53,711 bases of DNA from JBKXSZ01 sp047017005 (GTDB lineage: Bacteria > Bacillota > Clostridia > TANB77 > CAG-508). A model generated the notes under the pieces. That model was not told the DNA's origin, ran no database searches, and saw only the letters and a program-made list of their open reading frames with translations. Where the stretch lies: assembly GCA_047017005.1 (NCBI GenBank), contig JBKXSZ010000008.1, forward strand, positions 1 to 53,711. The letters are read 5' to 3'. Shown here in pieces: positions 16,559 through 25,591 of this stretch. Numbering within the stretch: position 1 is the first letter of the stretch; each line of letters begins with the position of its first letter. The position numbers and the translations under genes were made by a program.

Positions 16559-17551
16559 TTATTTATATATATATTTTTGTGGATTGACAGGTTTATTATT
16601 AATTCTTATCTCATAGTGTAAATGAGGTCCTGTCGAGTTTCCTGTTGAACCTACTGCTGCTATTGTGTCACCGGCATTTACTGACTGTCCCGCTTTTGCA
16701 TATAATTTACTGCAGTGTCCATACCATGTTTCCACACCATTTCCGTGTGATACGATTATTAAATTACCGTAGGAACCTTTCCATCCAGCAAATTTTACAG
16801 TACCATCACTACATACTTTAATTGGTGTACCTGACTTTGCTGCAATATCTAATCCCGTATGTGATCCGCTTCTTATACTACTAACACTTGCGAAACGTGA
16901 AGTAATAGTTCCAGTAACCGGTTTATTTTGAATGGCAATTCCATTAACAGAGGCAAGTTTTGTTTCTTCTTTTACTAATTCTTGTACAACGTCGCTTTCC
17001 TTTACCTCTTCGTCTAAACTTGTTTTTGCCACTTCGATATTTTCTACATTTTCCATTGAATTGGTATATATTGGTTCGATTTGTAGGTCTAAATCCAAAT
17101 CTTTTTGATACTCTTCTTTAATCTCTTGTATAATTTCTTCTGCTTCTTCCATTGTTTTTACATATGTCTTCTCTTCTCCATCTAATTTAACTGCGTACAT
17201 TGTATACATTGGACTAGAAGCCTCTTCTAAAGCAAGTAGTATTTCATCTTCATTGGTTTTTGTTGTTTGACATACAAATTCCAATTTATATTCTGGCTTT
17301 TCTTCTATTGTAACATAGGCAAGATTTTCTTCTTCCTTGTTATAGATTTCTTTATTTATTTTATTTTCAAATTCATCTTTACTTTTTACATATCCGACTT
17401 CTTCACCAGAAATCGTTACTTTATATACTGGTTTATATTTTACCAGGATAATCGCGATTATGATAACACTTGAAATAGCCATTATATTTATCACTTTGAA
17501 GATTTCTTTTGTATAGTATTTTATCTTCTTGTTTAAAATATAGATACACAC
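16559..17551 (-). CDS. Membrane-anchored M23 (LytM-type) peptidase
   Basis: About 330 residues. An N-terminal membrane helix (about 20-38) is followed by a long extracytoplasmic region rich in Glu and Lys, and a C-terminal M23 zinc endopeptidase domain with all expected ligands: His231 and Asp235 in HTGLD, His279 in YGHC and His310/His312 in GPHLHYE. It should cleave peptidoglycan cross-bridges. The start is odd: the only standard in-frame start is a GTG at 17551 that touches the AAAGGAG site with no spacing, so the true start may be a rare codon a few residues later. Its place next to a SASP gene allows a SpoIIQ-like sporulation role, but nothing proves it. Confidence 0.85.
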   Translation of the reverse strand: MCIYILNKKIKYYTKEIFKVINIMAISSVIIIAIILVKYKPVYKVTISGEEVGYVKSKDEFENKINKEIYNKEEENLAYVTIEEKPEYKLEFVCQTTKTNEDEILLALEEASSPMYTMYAVKLDGEEKTYVKTMEEAEEIIQEIKEEYQKDLDLDLQIEPIYTNSMENVENIEVAKTSLDEEVKESDVVQELVKEETKLASVNGIAIQNKPVTGTITSRFASVSSIRSGSHTGLDIAAKSGTPIKVCSDGTVKFAGWKGSYGNLIIVSHGNGVETWYGHCSKLYAKAGQSVNAGDTIAAVGSTGNSTGPHLHYEIRINNKPVNPQKYIYK

Positions 17552-17871
17552 TCCTTTTTATAGGTTCTTTTTTAGCGCGACTAAAACTAATTATACTATA
17601 TATTTTGTACGTTTTCAAATTATGTATACTTCTTTTTTTTCCTTTTTCTTTATTTTTTTCAAATTTTCCCTATCTTATTCCATTTTTGGTCATTTTTCCC
17701 TTCGTTTTTCTCATTTTTACTCTATTTTGCTCTGTTTTTTGTCTTTCACACTGCTACCTAAAGCTACTTTTCTCTCTATTTTCTACTATTCTTCTATTAT
17801 TATATGATACCATTTTCTACTTCATACGAAAAAAGAAGCAGAAAAATATATCATTTCCACTTCCTTTTTAT
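17552..17871. other. 320-bp AT-rich gap, pyrimidine-rich on the + strand
   Basis: Long T/C-rich runs on the plus strand. Open plus-strand frames here are Phe/Leu/Ser strings without ribosome sites and are not credible. It must contain the M23 promoter and leader, but no clear promoter pair was found. Confidence 0.5.
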
Positions 17872-19863
17872 TTATTTATTATATTCTTCTATTAACTTTA
17901 TTATCTGCCACCCATTCCGGCCACCGCCGCCGCCGAAACCGCCTCCGCCAGAGAATCCTCCTCCAAATCCTCCGCCTGAAGAACTATTACCATAAGAATA
18001 ACCATTAGTAGCTGCACGTGCACTTACACCAGAAAAGTAAGCATTATTTACCGCTCTATTAAAGGTACTAATAAAAGTCATATTCATGTAGCTATTTGAT
18101 AATAGATATAGATACATATAGTCATTCATTCCTAAATTTCCTTCTGCAAATTCTGGATATTTTATCTTTAATTGTTTTAATACTTTATCTGCAATTCCAA
18201 AAGCAGTTGCATACACTAAGTATTTTTCCCATAATACAAGTTCTGGAACTGATTTTTCATCTATCATAGAAAAGTCTTCCATGTATCGTTTTAATGCTTC
18301 CCATTTTTCCTTTTCATCTAAACCTGCTTGTGAGAATATACTATACCTTCCAGAAAGGATAAAACATAAAATGCTATTGACAAGCAATAAGATTGGCATA
18401 AAGAATAGCATAATTGGTAAAAAGAATAAGAAACTAAAGAATGCAATAGCAATAGTAATAGTTATATATGCAATTCCAGATGCCATATAAGTGCTCTTTT
18501 TCTTCTTTCCTTCCTCACTCATGTTTCCTATATTTATTTCTTCATTATTTACACGAATTTCCACTGAATCCATTTTGCTCATAAAGCTATTTCCATGTAT
18601 TCTAGCATACTTTTCAAATTCTTTCATCGTAAAACTATTTGTTTGTTTATTTGCTACTTCTTTTAATAGCTCATAAACGGTTTGTTCATATGGTTTTAAA
18701 GCTTCTTCTGTCTTTTCTGCTACTAATGTTACTTTTACGTTTTTATCATCAATAATTTCAAATTGTAAATATCCTTTTAAACACAAATCTAACATTGTTG
18801 CAGATAATACTTTTGGCATATTACTTCCAATCGTAGCATTATAGTGTAGAAAAGCAGCTTCTGCTGGTGTTGCATCTTCTCTTGGGATTTCTCTATAATA
18901 GTCTAGCTTCATACTAGGTGCTACTTTTTTTACTGTCTGTAATTCTCCTATGTATTTTACTAGATTAATAATTAGGAATCCTCCACCTACGATACCAATT
19001 ACAATATCAGCCATCACTTTAAGAACAGGCATTACTTTTTCCTGAAAAAAAGCTTCTCTTTCTAATTTTGCTCTTTCTGTTTCTCTCTTTCTATTTGCTT
19101 CATCTGCATACCCCTGTTCTTCTGCTAAAATAGTTTGTAATTTATTTTCTTCTCTTTTATTTGCTTCTAAAAACATATTGGGTTCTAAAATTGCAACTCT
19201 TGGCTCTATGTATATTTCTGGGTCTACATATTCACATTCTATTTTAACGGTTTTGTTATCTACAATTTCAACATTTCCATTTAAAGGACCATGGGCCCAC
19301 GCTCTTAAATTCTCTTTATTCTCTACTTTCTCTGGTAATATAATGGTAGCAGTCATTTTATCAATTGGCATACTATTGTCTTTTCCAATCAATTGCCAAT
19401 ATAGCTCTGCTACATCACTATATACATTTACTGCATTCTTTACCGTATATTGAATTTGATATTTTCTACTATTTCCCTTTGATTTTACTCCCCACGCTAT
19501 CTCAAACTTTCCATCTTCATTTTCTAATGCTTGGAAAGAACCTGCCGGTACATGATATTGATAAGTACTAATTTGATTATATTCTGTACCATTGAGATTC
19601 GTTGATATATCTTTTACAGATACATCCGTAATTCCTCCTGCAACAGAGTCAAATGTTTTAAACAAAGTACCAGAACTTTTATTATTAATATCCCAATTTT
19701 CCGTTATTCGCATACTCCCATTAGTATTTAAAACTACTTGATAATCAATGGAATTTAAACTTAAAGAATTACCTTCTGCCTTAGAAATATTAGGACATAT
19801 ACCAATACTAATAATGAAAATAAATAAAAGTATATTCGCTATTATCCAGCTTTTTCGTTTCAT
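17872..19863 (-). CDS. DUF2207 family membrane protein with Gly-rich tail
   Basis: 663 residues. A signal peptide (about 1-28) is followed by an extracellular DUF2207 domain (about 30-230, with ITENWDINNKSSGT). Then come a charged coiled region, a membrane helix near 280-300, a cytoplasmic winged-helix-like region and two more helices near 450-495. The C-terminus ends in a run of GGG-F repeats typical of this family (FGGGFSGGGGFGGGGG). The role of DUF2207 proteins is not established. An in-frame ATG at 19890 exists, but GGGGGAG correctly precedes the ATG at 19863. A promoter with TACAAT lies just upstream. Confidence 0.88.
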   Translation of the reverse strand: MKRKSWIIANILLFIFIISIGICPNISKAEGNSLSLNSIDYQVVLNTNGSMRITENWDINNKSSGTLFKTFDSVAGGITDVSVKDISTNLNGTEYNQISTYQYHVPAGSFQALENEDGKFEIAWGVKSKGNSRKYQIQYTVKNAVNVYSDVAELYWQLIGKDNSMPIDKMTATIILPEKVENKENLRAWAHGPLNGNVEIVDNKTVKIECEYVDPEIYIEPRVAILEPNMFLEANKREENKLQTILAEEQGYADEANRKRETERAKLEREAFFQEKVMPVLKVMADIVIGIVGGGFLIINLVKYIGELQTVKKVAPSMKLDYYREIPREDATPAEAAFLHYNATIGSNMPKVLSATMLDLCLKGYLQFEIIDDKNVKVTLVAEKTEEALKPYEQTVYELLKEVANKQTNSFTMKEFEKYARIHGNSFMSKMDSVEIRVNNEEINIGNMSEEGKKKKSTYMASGIAYITITIAIAFFSFLFFLPIMLFFMPILLLVNSILCFILSGRYSIFSQAGLDEKEKWEALKRYMEDFSMIDEKSVPELVLWEKYLVYATAFGIADKVLKQLKIKYPEFAEGNLGMNDYMYLYLLSNSYMNMTFISTFNRAVNNAYFSGVSARAATNGYSYGNSSSGGGFGGGFSGGGGFGGGGGRNGWQIIKLIEEYNK

Positions 19864-19888
19864 CTTTTCTCCCCCTTTACTTTTCATC

Positions 19889-19917
19889 ATTGTATAGTAT
19901 TCTTATTCAAAAATCAA
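19889..19917 (-). promoter_or_regulatory. Sigma-A-like promoter of the DUF2207 gene
   Basis: TTGATT (19917-19912), 17-base spacer and TACAAT (19894-19889) on the minus strand. The -10 lies 26 bases before the ATG at 19863. Confidence 0.65.
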
Positions 19918-20227
19918 TATTTTTATCTGGCTATTTTATTCATTAAATTTCGGATAGTTACTATAATAACCACCCGCTTAGCGCAATGTCGACAACTTAG
20001 GGAAAAAATACAATTAAAATAACATTGCTTTTTGATTTTTATTAATATCCTTTGAAAAAAAACTGCAAAAATCTTACTTTTACATATTTTAAAAACTTGT
20101 CTTATTCTAATAGATTTAATTCTTTTATTACTTATATCTATTTAAGTTTTTACGATTACTCTACATGGCATTCTGTGAAAAAGCACAAGAATAAATATTA
20201 CTTTTTAGTAGATTAATTTTATATTGC
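19918..20227. other. 310-bp AT-rich gap
   Basis: No credible gene on either strand. It holds a GTCGAC palindrome in a GC-richer spot (around 19975-19995, CCACCCGCTTAGCGC) and otherwise only AT-rich sequence. Confidence 0.4.
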
Positions 20228-20263
20228 GTTTTCCAAGAAGTCCAAAGGCTTTCTTAGGAAAAC
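20228..20263. repeat. Hairpin/cruciform downstream of the variable region
   Basis: GTTTTCC-AAGAA-GTCC and its counterpart GGCT-TTCTT-AGGAAAAC form a long, nearly perfect stem around an AAA loop, 38 bases past the stop of the prepilin-like gene. No T-run follows on the minus strand. DGR target genes often carry a hairpin or cruciform just after the variable region, which fits here. Confidence 0.55.
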
Positions 20264-20300
20264 TTACCTTTCTTACTCTGAACTTGTCCTGCTGTTCCTT

Positions 20301-21627
20301 CTATGATGCATTAGAGTCTACTGGCCTTCTTGGGCTTGTATTCCAATTTGCTTCTGAACCCTCAATGATACTGATATCGGATACAGAGACTCCAGATTGC
20401 AGAGAAACCACGGGGCGAACACCGAGCTCATCCGCATTCCAGCGGCCACCCGAACTGAACATACCAGACACCGAGTACCAACCACTGCTCGCCAAGCCGT
20501 CATCGATAGCTCCCGGACCGAAATACGCAAGATTCTCCCGGCAACATAATCGCTCCAGGTGAAGCCAGCCAGTAAGATTTAGCATTATTATCACTGTTTG
20601 TTGTTCCTGCAAATAGCAAGTTATATAAGGTTCCTCCTTGCTCTATTATACTACTCTCCGTATAAAAATAGACATATGCTGAATCTGTTACAGAATCACC
20701 TATTTGTTTGCTTGCTAATTCTTGGTATTTTGTACTATCTGGATAAGTTTCTTTTAAATAATTTTCTAGTATTACATCTCCTTCTTCATATTCATAACTT
20801 TGTCCAAAATATCCAGCAAATGGCAACTCTGTCTTCGTTGTATCTGCTGTTTTATATAATTTGTTATTTGTTTTATCTACCGTTAATCCTAATACTCTAT
20901 TAATATCCTCAATTCTCATACTTCTTACTTCTATTGCTAAACTATTTTGGTAAATACCACATATTTTATCTAGTATTTCTTCACAATTATAATAACCTTC
21001 TGCTCCTTTTAAGATTAAGTATGGATTCTCTCCATCTTTTTTAATTGGGCTTCCACTTGTTAACAATAAATTTTGTCCATTTTCGCTTAACCCTAATACT
21101 CTCCATGTTGTTGTACTATCTACTGTGTAAGTCTGTGTCTCGTCATATCCTGTTTCTTCTTTTCCTACACTAGTTGTTTTTCCTACTGTTGGCGTGTAAT
21201 TTACATAGTCTCCTATCTGGATTTCTCCATCCTTAAATGCCTCTACTAATGTTTTCACTAAACTTATTGTTCTACTTCCAATTATGATGCTTTCTCCATT
21301 ACTTAATTTGGTATATTCCTCTGCTGTAATTAAATTTTGTTTTTTTAAATCTGCCAATAATTGTGCCTTGGTTTGTGCCGTTTCTCCACCGGCTAATTTA
21401 TCAACTTCTTGATTCGTTTTCCACAAATCAATTGCTTCTTGCACGCTTGCTCCTCTCGTCTCATCTTTAGCTTTGGTTGCTTTGGTTAATACTCCATTTT
21501 GTCCTGTTAAGGTTGCGATACTTACTCCTGCTAAAATTAATAACACGATAATGGTTATGACCAATGCGATTAAAGTAATACCTTTGCTTTTCTTTAACTT
21601 ATATTTTATTTTGTCTTTTTCTTTCAT
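20301..21627 (-). pseudogene. Prepilin-like protein with DGR-type variable C-terminus, frameshifted
   Basis: The frame from 21627 encodes a type IV prepilin-like N-terminus (KGITLIALVITIIVLLILAG, no Glu at position 5) and a long extracellular region ending YWLASPG. It then runs into a TGA near 20501. The next frame continues the expected C-terminus (ENLAYFGPGAIDDG, GRWNADELGVRPVVSLQSG) to a TAG at 20301. Together they make a product of about 440 residues, with the YWLAS...GVRPVVSL pattern seen in C-type-lectin-like DGR targets. The break lies inside a segment of about 61% G+C in an otherwise ~33% gene. Either the gene is broken in the variable region or the assembled consensus of a hypervariable segment carries a 1-base error. 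Confidence 0.75.
20405..20565 (-). other. Putative DGR variable region of the prepilin-like gene
   Basis: G+C across 20401-20520 is about 61% (73 of 120 bases counted), roughly double that of the flanks. It codes for the tip between YWLASPG and GVRPVV. Adenine-directed mutagenesis replaces A-rich template codons (often AAC/AAT) with mixed bases and would give this rise in G+C. The template repeat and reverse transcriptase are not in the window. Confidence 0.6.
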
Positions 21628-21686
21628 TTTTACTCCCTTTCTTCCTATTTTTATTCAAGTTCCGATATTATTTATTTTTAGACAAC

Positions 21687-21721
21687 AAAAAGACAGGCTT
21701 CTTATTTGAATCCTATCTTTT
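21687..21721 (-). terminator. Hairpin with T-run, minus strand
   Basis: AAAAGATAGGATTC and GAAGCCTGTCTTTT pair with one wobble and one mismatch around AAATAA, followed by TTTTTG. It lies between the ATPase gene end (21947) and the prepilin-like start, so it can stop ATPase-operon transcripts. It overlaps the end of a small ORF. Confidence 0.55.
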
Positions 21722-21842
21722 CCTTATATTCTAAATAAGCCAAACTATTTTTTAGCTCTGCTATTATTCCTATTCTATTTTCTTGTTGGTTTAAAGGATA
21801 GCTCTCTCTCTCTCTAGTACCAATGTTTTTACGTACTAGCAT
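21702..21842 (-). CDS. Possible 46-residue ORF or gene remnant
   Basis: An ATG at 21842 behind AGAGG opens 46 codons (MLVRKNIGTRERESYPLN...), ending in the terminator hairpin. The second half, AELKNSLAYLEYKEKIGF, resembles the C-terminal helix of MerR-type regulators, so it may be the tail of a lost gene. Evidence is thin. Confidence 0.25.
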   Translation of the reverse strand: MLVRKNIGTRERESYPLNQQENRIGIIAELKNSLAYLEYKEKIGFK

Positions 21843-21946
21843 TACTTCTACCTCTTTCTTCTTTTGTTTCTTACTTTATTATTTTTCTACCTTTATTTTA
21901 TCTATTTTTAACTTTTACGTCAAGTTTTTTAACTAAACTCATTTGT

Positions 21947-24614
21947 TTATTTTTCATTATATATTTTCTCTTTATATTCATACAATACTTTTCCAAATTT
22001 TACTTCATTTATTTTCTTTTGTATCTCCATGATAACAAGTGGAGAAATTGAAATTAGTATAGTATATAGCCATTGTTGTCCATTTAATGGTACTAATTCA
22101 AAGATATTTGCCAAAACCGGAACACATACGACTCCTACTTGTAAGATAGCTCCTATTACAAAGGCTCCTATTAAATATTTATTTTCAAATAACCCTACTT
22201 TGAAAATAGATTTATCACTCTTAATATTTAAGCTATGCACTAATTCTAATAGTCCTAAACTTAAGAAAGCCATTGTCCTTCCTACTGTTAAGCCATATTG
22301 GTGGTTACCCAAACTGAAAGCAAATAGTGTTAGCATTCCAATCATGGTTCCTTCTACAAATATCTTTCCCCATAATCCATCTGCAAATATTCCTTTTTTA
22401 GGGTCTCTTGGCTTTCGATTCATGATGTCACTATCTGGTCTTTCTAATCCTAAAGCAATTGCTGGCAGTGAGTCTGTTATTAAATTAATCCATAATAGCT
22501 GAATGGCAAGTAATGGTGATTTTAAACCTAATAACAAGCCTAGAAATATCGTTACGATTTCCCCTATATTAGTTGCAATTAAGAAGTGAACTGCTTTTCG
22601 AATATTATCAAAAATATTTCTTCCTCTTTTTACCGCCTCTACAATAGTTACAAAATTATCATCTGTTAAAATCATATCCGATGCATTTTTTGCTACATCT
22701 GTTCCATTCCTTCCCATTGCAATTCCAATATCTGCATTTTTCAAAGCTGGTGCATCATTTACTCCGTCTCCTGTCATTGCAACGACAGCTCCTGCTGCTT
22801 GAAATGCTTTTACGATTCTAACTTTATGTTCTGGTGATACTCTAGCAAAAACGGAGTATCTCATACAATTTTTAATGAAGACTTGTTGTGGTATTCTATC
22901 TAATTCTTCTCCTGTTATTGCCCAATCATTTGGTCTTAAAATTCCTAATTCTTTTGCAATTGCCTTTGCTGTGATTAAATGGTCACCTGTAATCATAACA
23001 GTTTTAATCCCTGCTTTTCGACAAGTTCTAACGGCCTGGATAACACCTTCTCTTGGTGGGTCCATCATTCCTACCAAACCAACAAAAACTAGATTATTTT
23101 CAATGGTTTCAGAGTCAATTGTTACTGGCAGAATATCGACATCTATATAGCTAATAGCTAATACTCTTAATGCTCTTCCCGCCATTTGTATATTTTGTTG
23201 CAAGATTTCTTCTCTTTTTCGTTCTTCTAATGGTACTATTTTATCGTTTTCCAAGTAGCACGTACATCTTTTTAAAAGAACATCTGGAGCACCTTTTGTG
23301 ATAATACGATATTGATTTCCGTACTTTATGAATCGTTGTCATTAACTTTCTTGCAGAATCAAAAGGTATTTCATTGATTCTTGGCATAAGGGAATATAGA
23401 TTATCTTTATTTTCCTCTTCTTTTAAAGCTGCATTAACAATAGCAACTTCTGTTGGTTCTCCTTTTGCTGTCCATTTTTTATCTTCTCTTTCTAGATTAC
23501 AATCCGTACACATACAGCCAAGTTGTAATAGTATTTTCTTTTCTTCTGTGCTCTCTATTTTTCCCCTACTATTTGTCATCTCTACTACTTGCATTTTATT
23601 TTGAGTTAAAGTTCCTGTTTTGTCTGAGCAGATTACTTTACTACTTCCTAATGTTTCTACTGCAGGTAATTTTCGGATAATGCTGTTCTTCTTAGCCATT
23701 TGCGTAACACCAATAGAAAGCATTATTGTAACAATTGCTGGTAATCCTTCTGGAATAGCAGCTACTGCTAGTCCTACAGATGTCATAAACATTTCAACTG
23801 GTTCAATTTGTTTTAGTAAACCAATTAAAAATATAATACCACAAATAATAAGACATCCAATTCCTAATGCTTTTCCTACCTCTCCTAATTTCTTTTGGAT
23901 TGGTGTTTGCGGAGCTTCTCCTTGGTCTAACATATTTGCGATTTTTCCTACCTTTGTTTGCATTCCAATTTCTGTTACAATACCTTCTCCATGTCCATTT
24001 ACTACTATAGTTGTTCCAAATGCCATGTTTTTACAATCTCCTAGAGATACATTATCCGGAAGAAGAGTAGTTGCGTCCTTCTCAACAGGTTCATTTTCTC
24101 CTGTTAGACTAGATTCCTCTATTTTTAAGTTAAAACTTTGTATTAATCTGCAATCTGCTGGTACATAGTTTCCTGCTTCTAATAGAACAATATCTCCTGG
24201 GACAACATCTTCTCCTTTAATTTGCAGTATCTTTCCCTCTCGGATTACTTTTGCCTCTGGTGCTGACATTTTCTTTAATGCTTCTATCGATTTTTCTGCT
24301 TTTGCTTCTTGTACTAACCCCATAATAGCATTAAATACTACAATTCCTATAATAATGATAGAATCCATATAATCATTACTACCATCTATTCTTGCTACTA
24401 TTGCTGATACAATTGATGCTAAAATAAGGATAATAATCATAAAATCATTAAATTGTTTTAAAAACTTGAGCCATAATGGTTCTTTTTTCTTTCCTTTTAA
24501 TTGGTTTTTACCATATTCTTTTTCTCTCTTTTCTACCTCCTCATTCGTAAGTCCCATTTTTAGATTCGTGTTTAACTTTCGTCTCACACTATCTAACTCC
24601 ATTGTATGCCACAT
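21947..24614 (-). pseudogene. Calcium-type P-type ATPase split by one frameshift
   Basis: The first frame (from ATG 24614, AAGGAG site) holds the actuator motif LTGEN, the helix-4 PEGLP motif of Ca2+ pumps and the phosphorylation site ICSDKTGTLTQNKM. At about 23322, after MTTIHKV, it shifts. The second frame continues in register with GNQYRIITKGAPDVLLKRCT, then MITGDH, TGDGVNDAPALK and the C-terminal membrane helices to 21947. A single extra base (AAAGTACGG where AAATACGG would read through) explains it. The joined protein would be about 890 residues, normal for a PMCA/SERCA-like exporter. Everything else is intact, so this is either a very recent mutation or a sequencing/assembly error. It follows licD and shares a hairpin with it. 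Confidence 0.85.
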
Positions 24615-24615
24615 A

Positions 24616-24684
24616 AAAAACACTCTCCTTTGTACAAGCTTTATTTATATATATTAAGCTTGTCTTCAAATTATGAGTGTTTTT
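24616..24684. promoter_or_regulatory. Nested inverted repeats between licD and the ATPase gene
   Basis: Outer arms AAAAACACTC (24616-24625) and GAGTGTTTTT (24675-24684) are perfect complements. Inside them ACAAGCTT (24634-24641) and AAGCTTGT (24656-24663) pair again. On the minus strand the outer stem ends in a T-run right after the licD stop and includes the GAGAGTG next to the ATPase ribosome site. It can act as the licD terminator and also hide the ATPase start. Confidence 0.6.
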
Positions 24685-24686
24685 CT

Positions 24687-25544
24687 TTATTCTTTTTCTC
24701 TCTTCTTATATTTGATAAATTTACTATTTTCCATATAGTCTGTAAATGGCCTATTTACATCTAATATATAGGGAGTATGTTCGCATTTCTTTATTTCCTC
24801 TTGAGATGGTATTTGCATATAGTCACCATACATAATTCTTAAATAAAGGTCTGCTTTTTCTGGTACTGGTAACATTGTATCTTCATATGGTACATAAGTT
24901 GGTTTTCCAAAATATTCTTTTGGTGCTACACAACGATTATAGGGAAAAGTATCATATACCGTATACCATTCTTTGGATGTTTCACAGCTATATCTTTCTG
25001 CTTTTTTTCTACAAAATTTTTGTACTCTTCTTTTTCCAACTATTTTGCAAATTAGTTCAAAAGCATTTTTTACTATTTTGTTATTAAAAATATTGATATA
25101 GCAAGAAATCGCTGCTGTTCGATAAATATTTTGCATCTTTCTATGCCATTTTCCCTCTGGGACACCTGCTATTTGAAAGATATCAATATATATTCCATAA
25201 TTATTAAGATTTCTATCCATACTTGCTTCTTCTACGAAAGTAGTGGTATTATCTCTTAACTTACTAAAATTCAAATGATAATTTGGGTCATTATCAATAG
25301 ATTGATGTGAATACTTTTTATCTAACTTTGTTTCGCAGGCTTTGCAGAACTTGGTATAATTGTCCATTGTCATCATAACATCGAAGTCATCGTCCCATGG
25401 AATAAATCCTTTATGTCTTAACGCTCCTAAACAATTTCCTCCTGCAATATAGTACTCAATACCATTTTCTTTACAAAAACTATCTAAATACTTTGCCATT
25501 TCTAATAATTTTTCTTGTAAGACTTTTTTATACTCCTGTTCCAT
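24687..25544 (-). CDS. LicD family phosphotransferase
   Basis: 285 residues with the LicD signature YYIAGGNCLGALRHKGFIPWDDDFDV near 31-56, whose Asp residues bind metal in this nucleotidyltransferase-like fold. LicD proteins move phosphocholine or similar phospho-groups onto surface glycans or teichoic acids. Last gene of the polysaccharide operon, 48 bases after the polymerase gene, so it probably decorates the polymer made by its neighbours. No choline-uptake or -activation gene is in view, so the donor is unknown. Confidence 0.9.
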   Translation of the reverse strand: MEQEYKKVLQEKLLEMAKYLDSFCKENGIEYYIAGGNCLGALRHKGFIPWDDDFDVMMTMDNYTKFCKACETKLDKKYSHQSIDNDPNYHLNFSKLRDNTTTFVEEASMDRNLNNYGIYIDIFQIAGVPEGKWHRKMQNIYRTAAISCYINIFNNKIVKNAFELICKIVGKRRVQKFCRKKAERYSCETSKEWYTVYDTFPYNRCVAPKEYFGKPTYVPYEDTMLPVPEKADLYLRIMYGDYMQIPSQEEIKKCEHTPYILDVNRPFTDYMENSKFIKYKKREKE

Positions 25545-25591
25545 TTTTGCTCTATCTCATTTCTACTTTTATTTTCTATTTTCTTTTTACT

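Noticed and set aside
17509..17895. Plus-strand Phe/Leu/Ser-rich frames between the M23 and DUF2207 genes
   Set aside because: They result from long T/C runs, have no Shine-Dalgarno and no domain features.
20224..20562. A 112-residue plus-strand ORF over the GC-rich 3' end of the prepilin-like gene
   Set aside because: The higher G+C lowers stop frequency on both strands. Only the minus strand shows a known motif pattern (GVRPVVSL).
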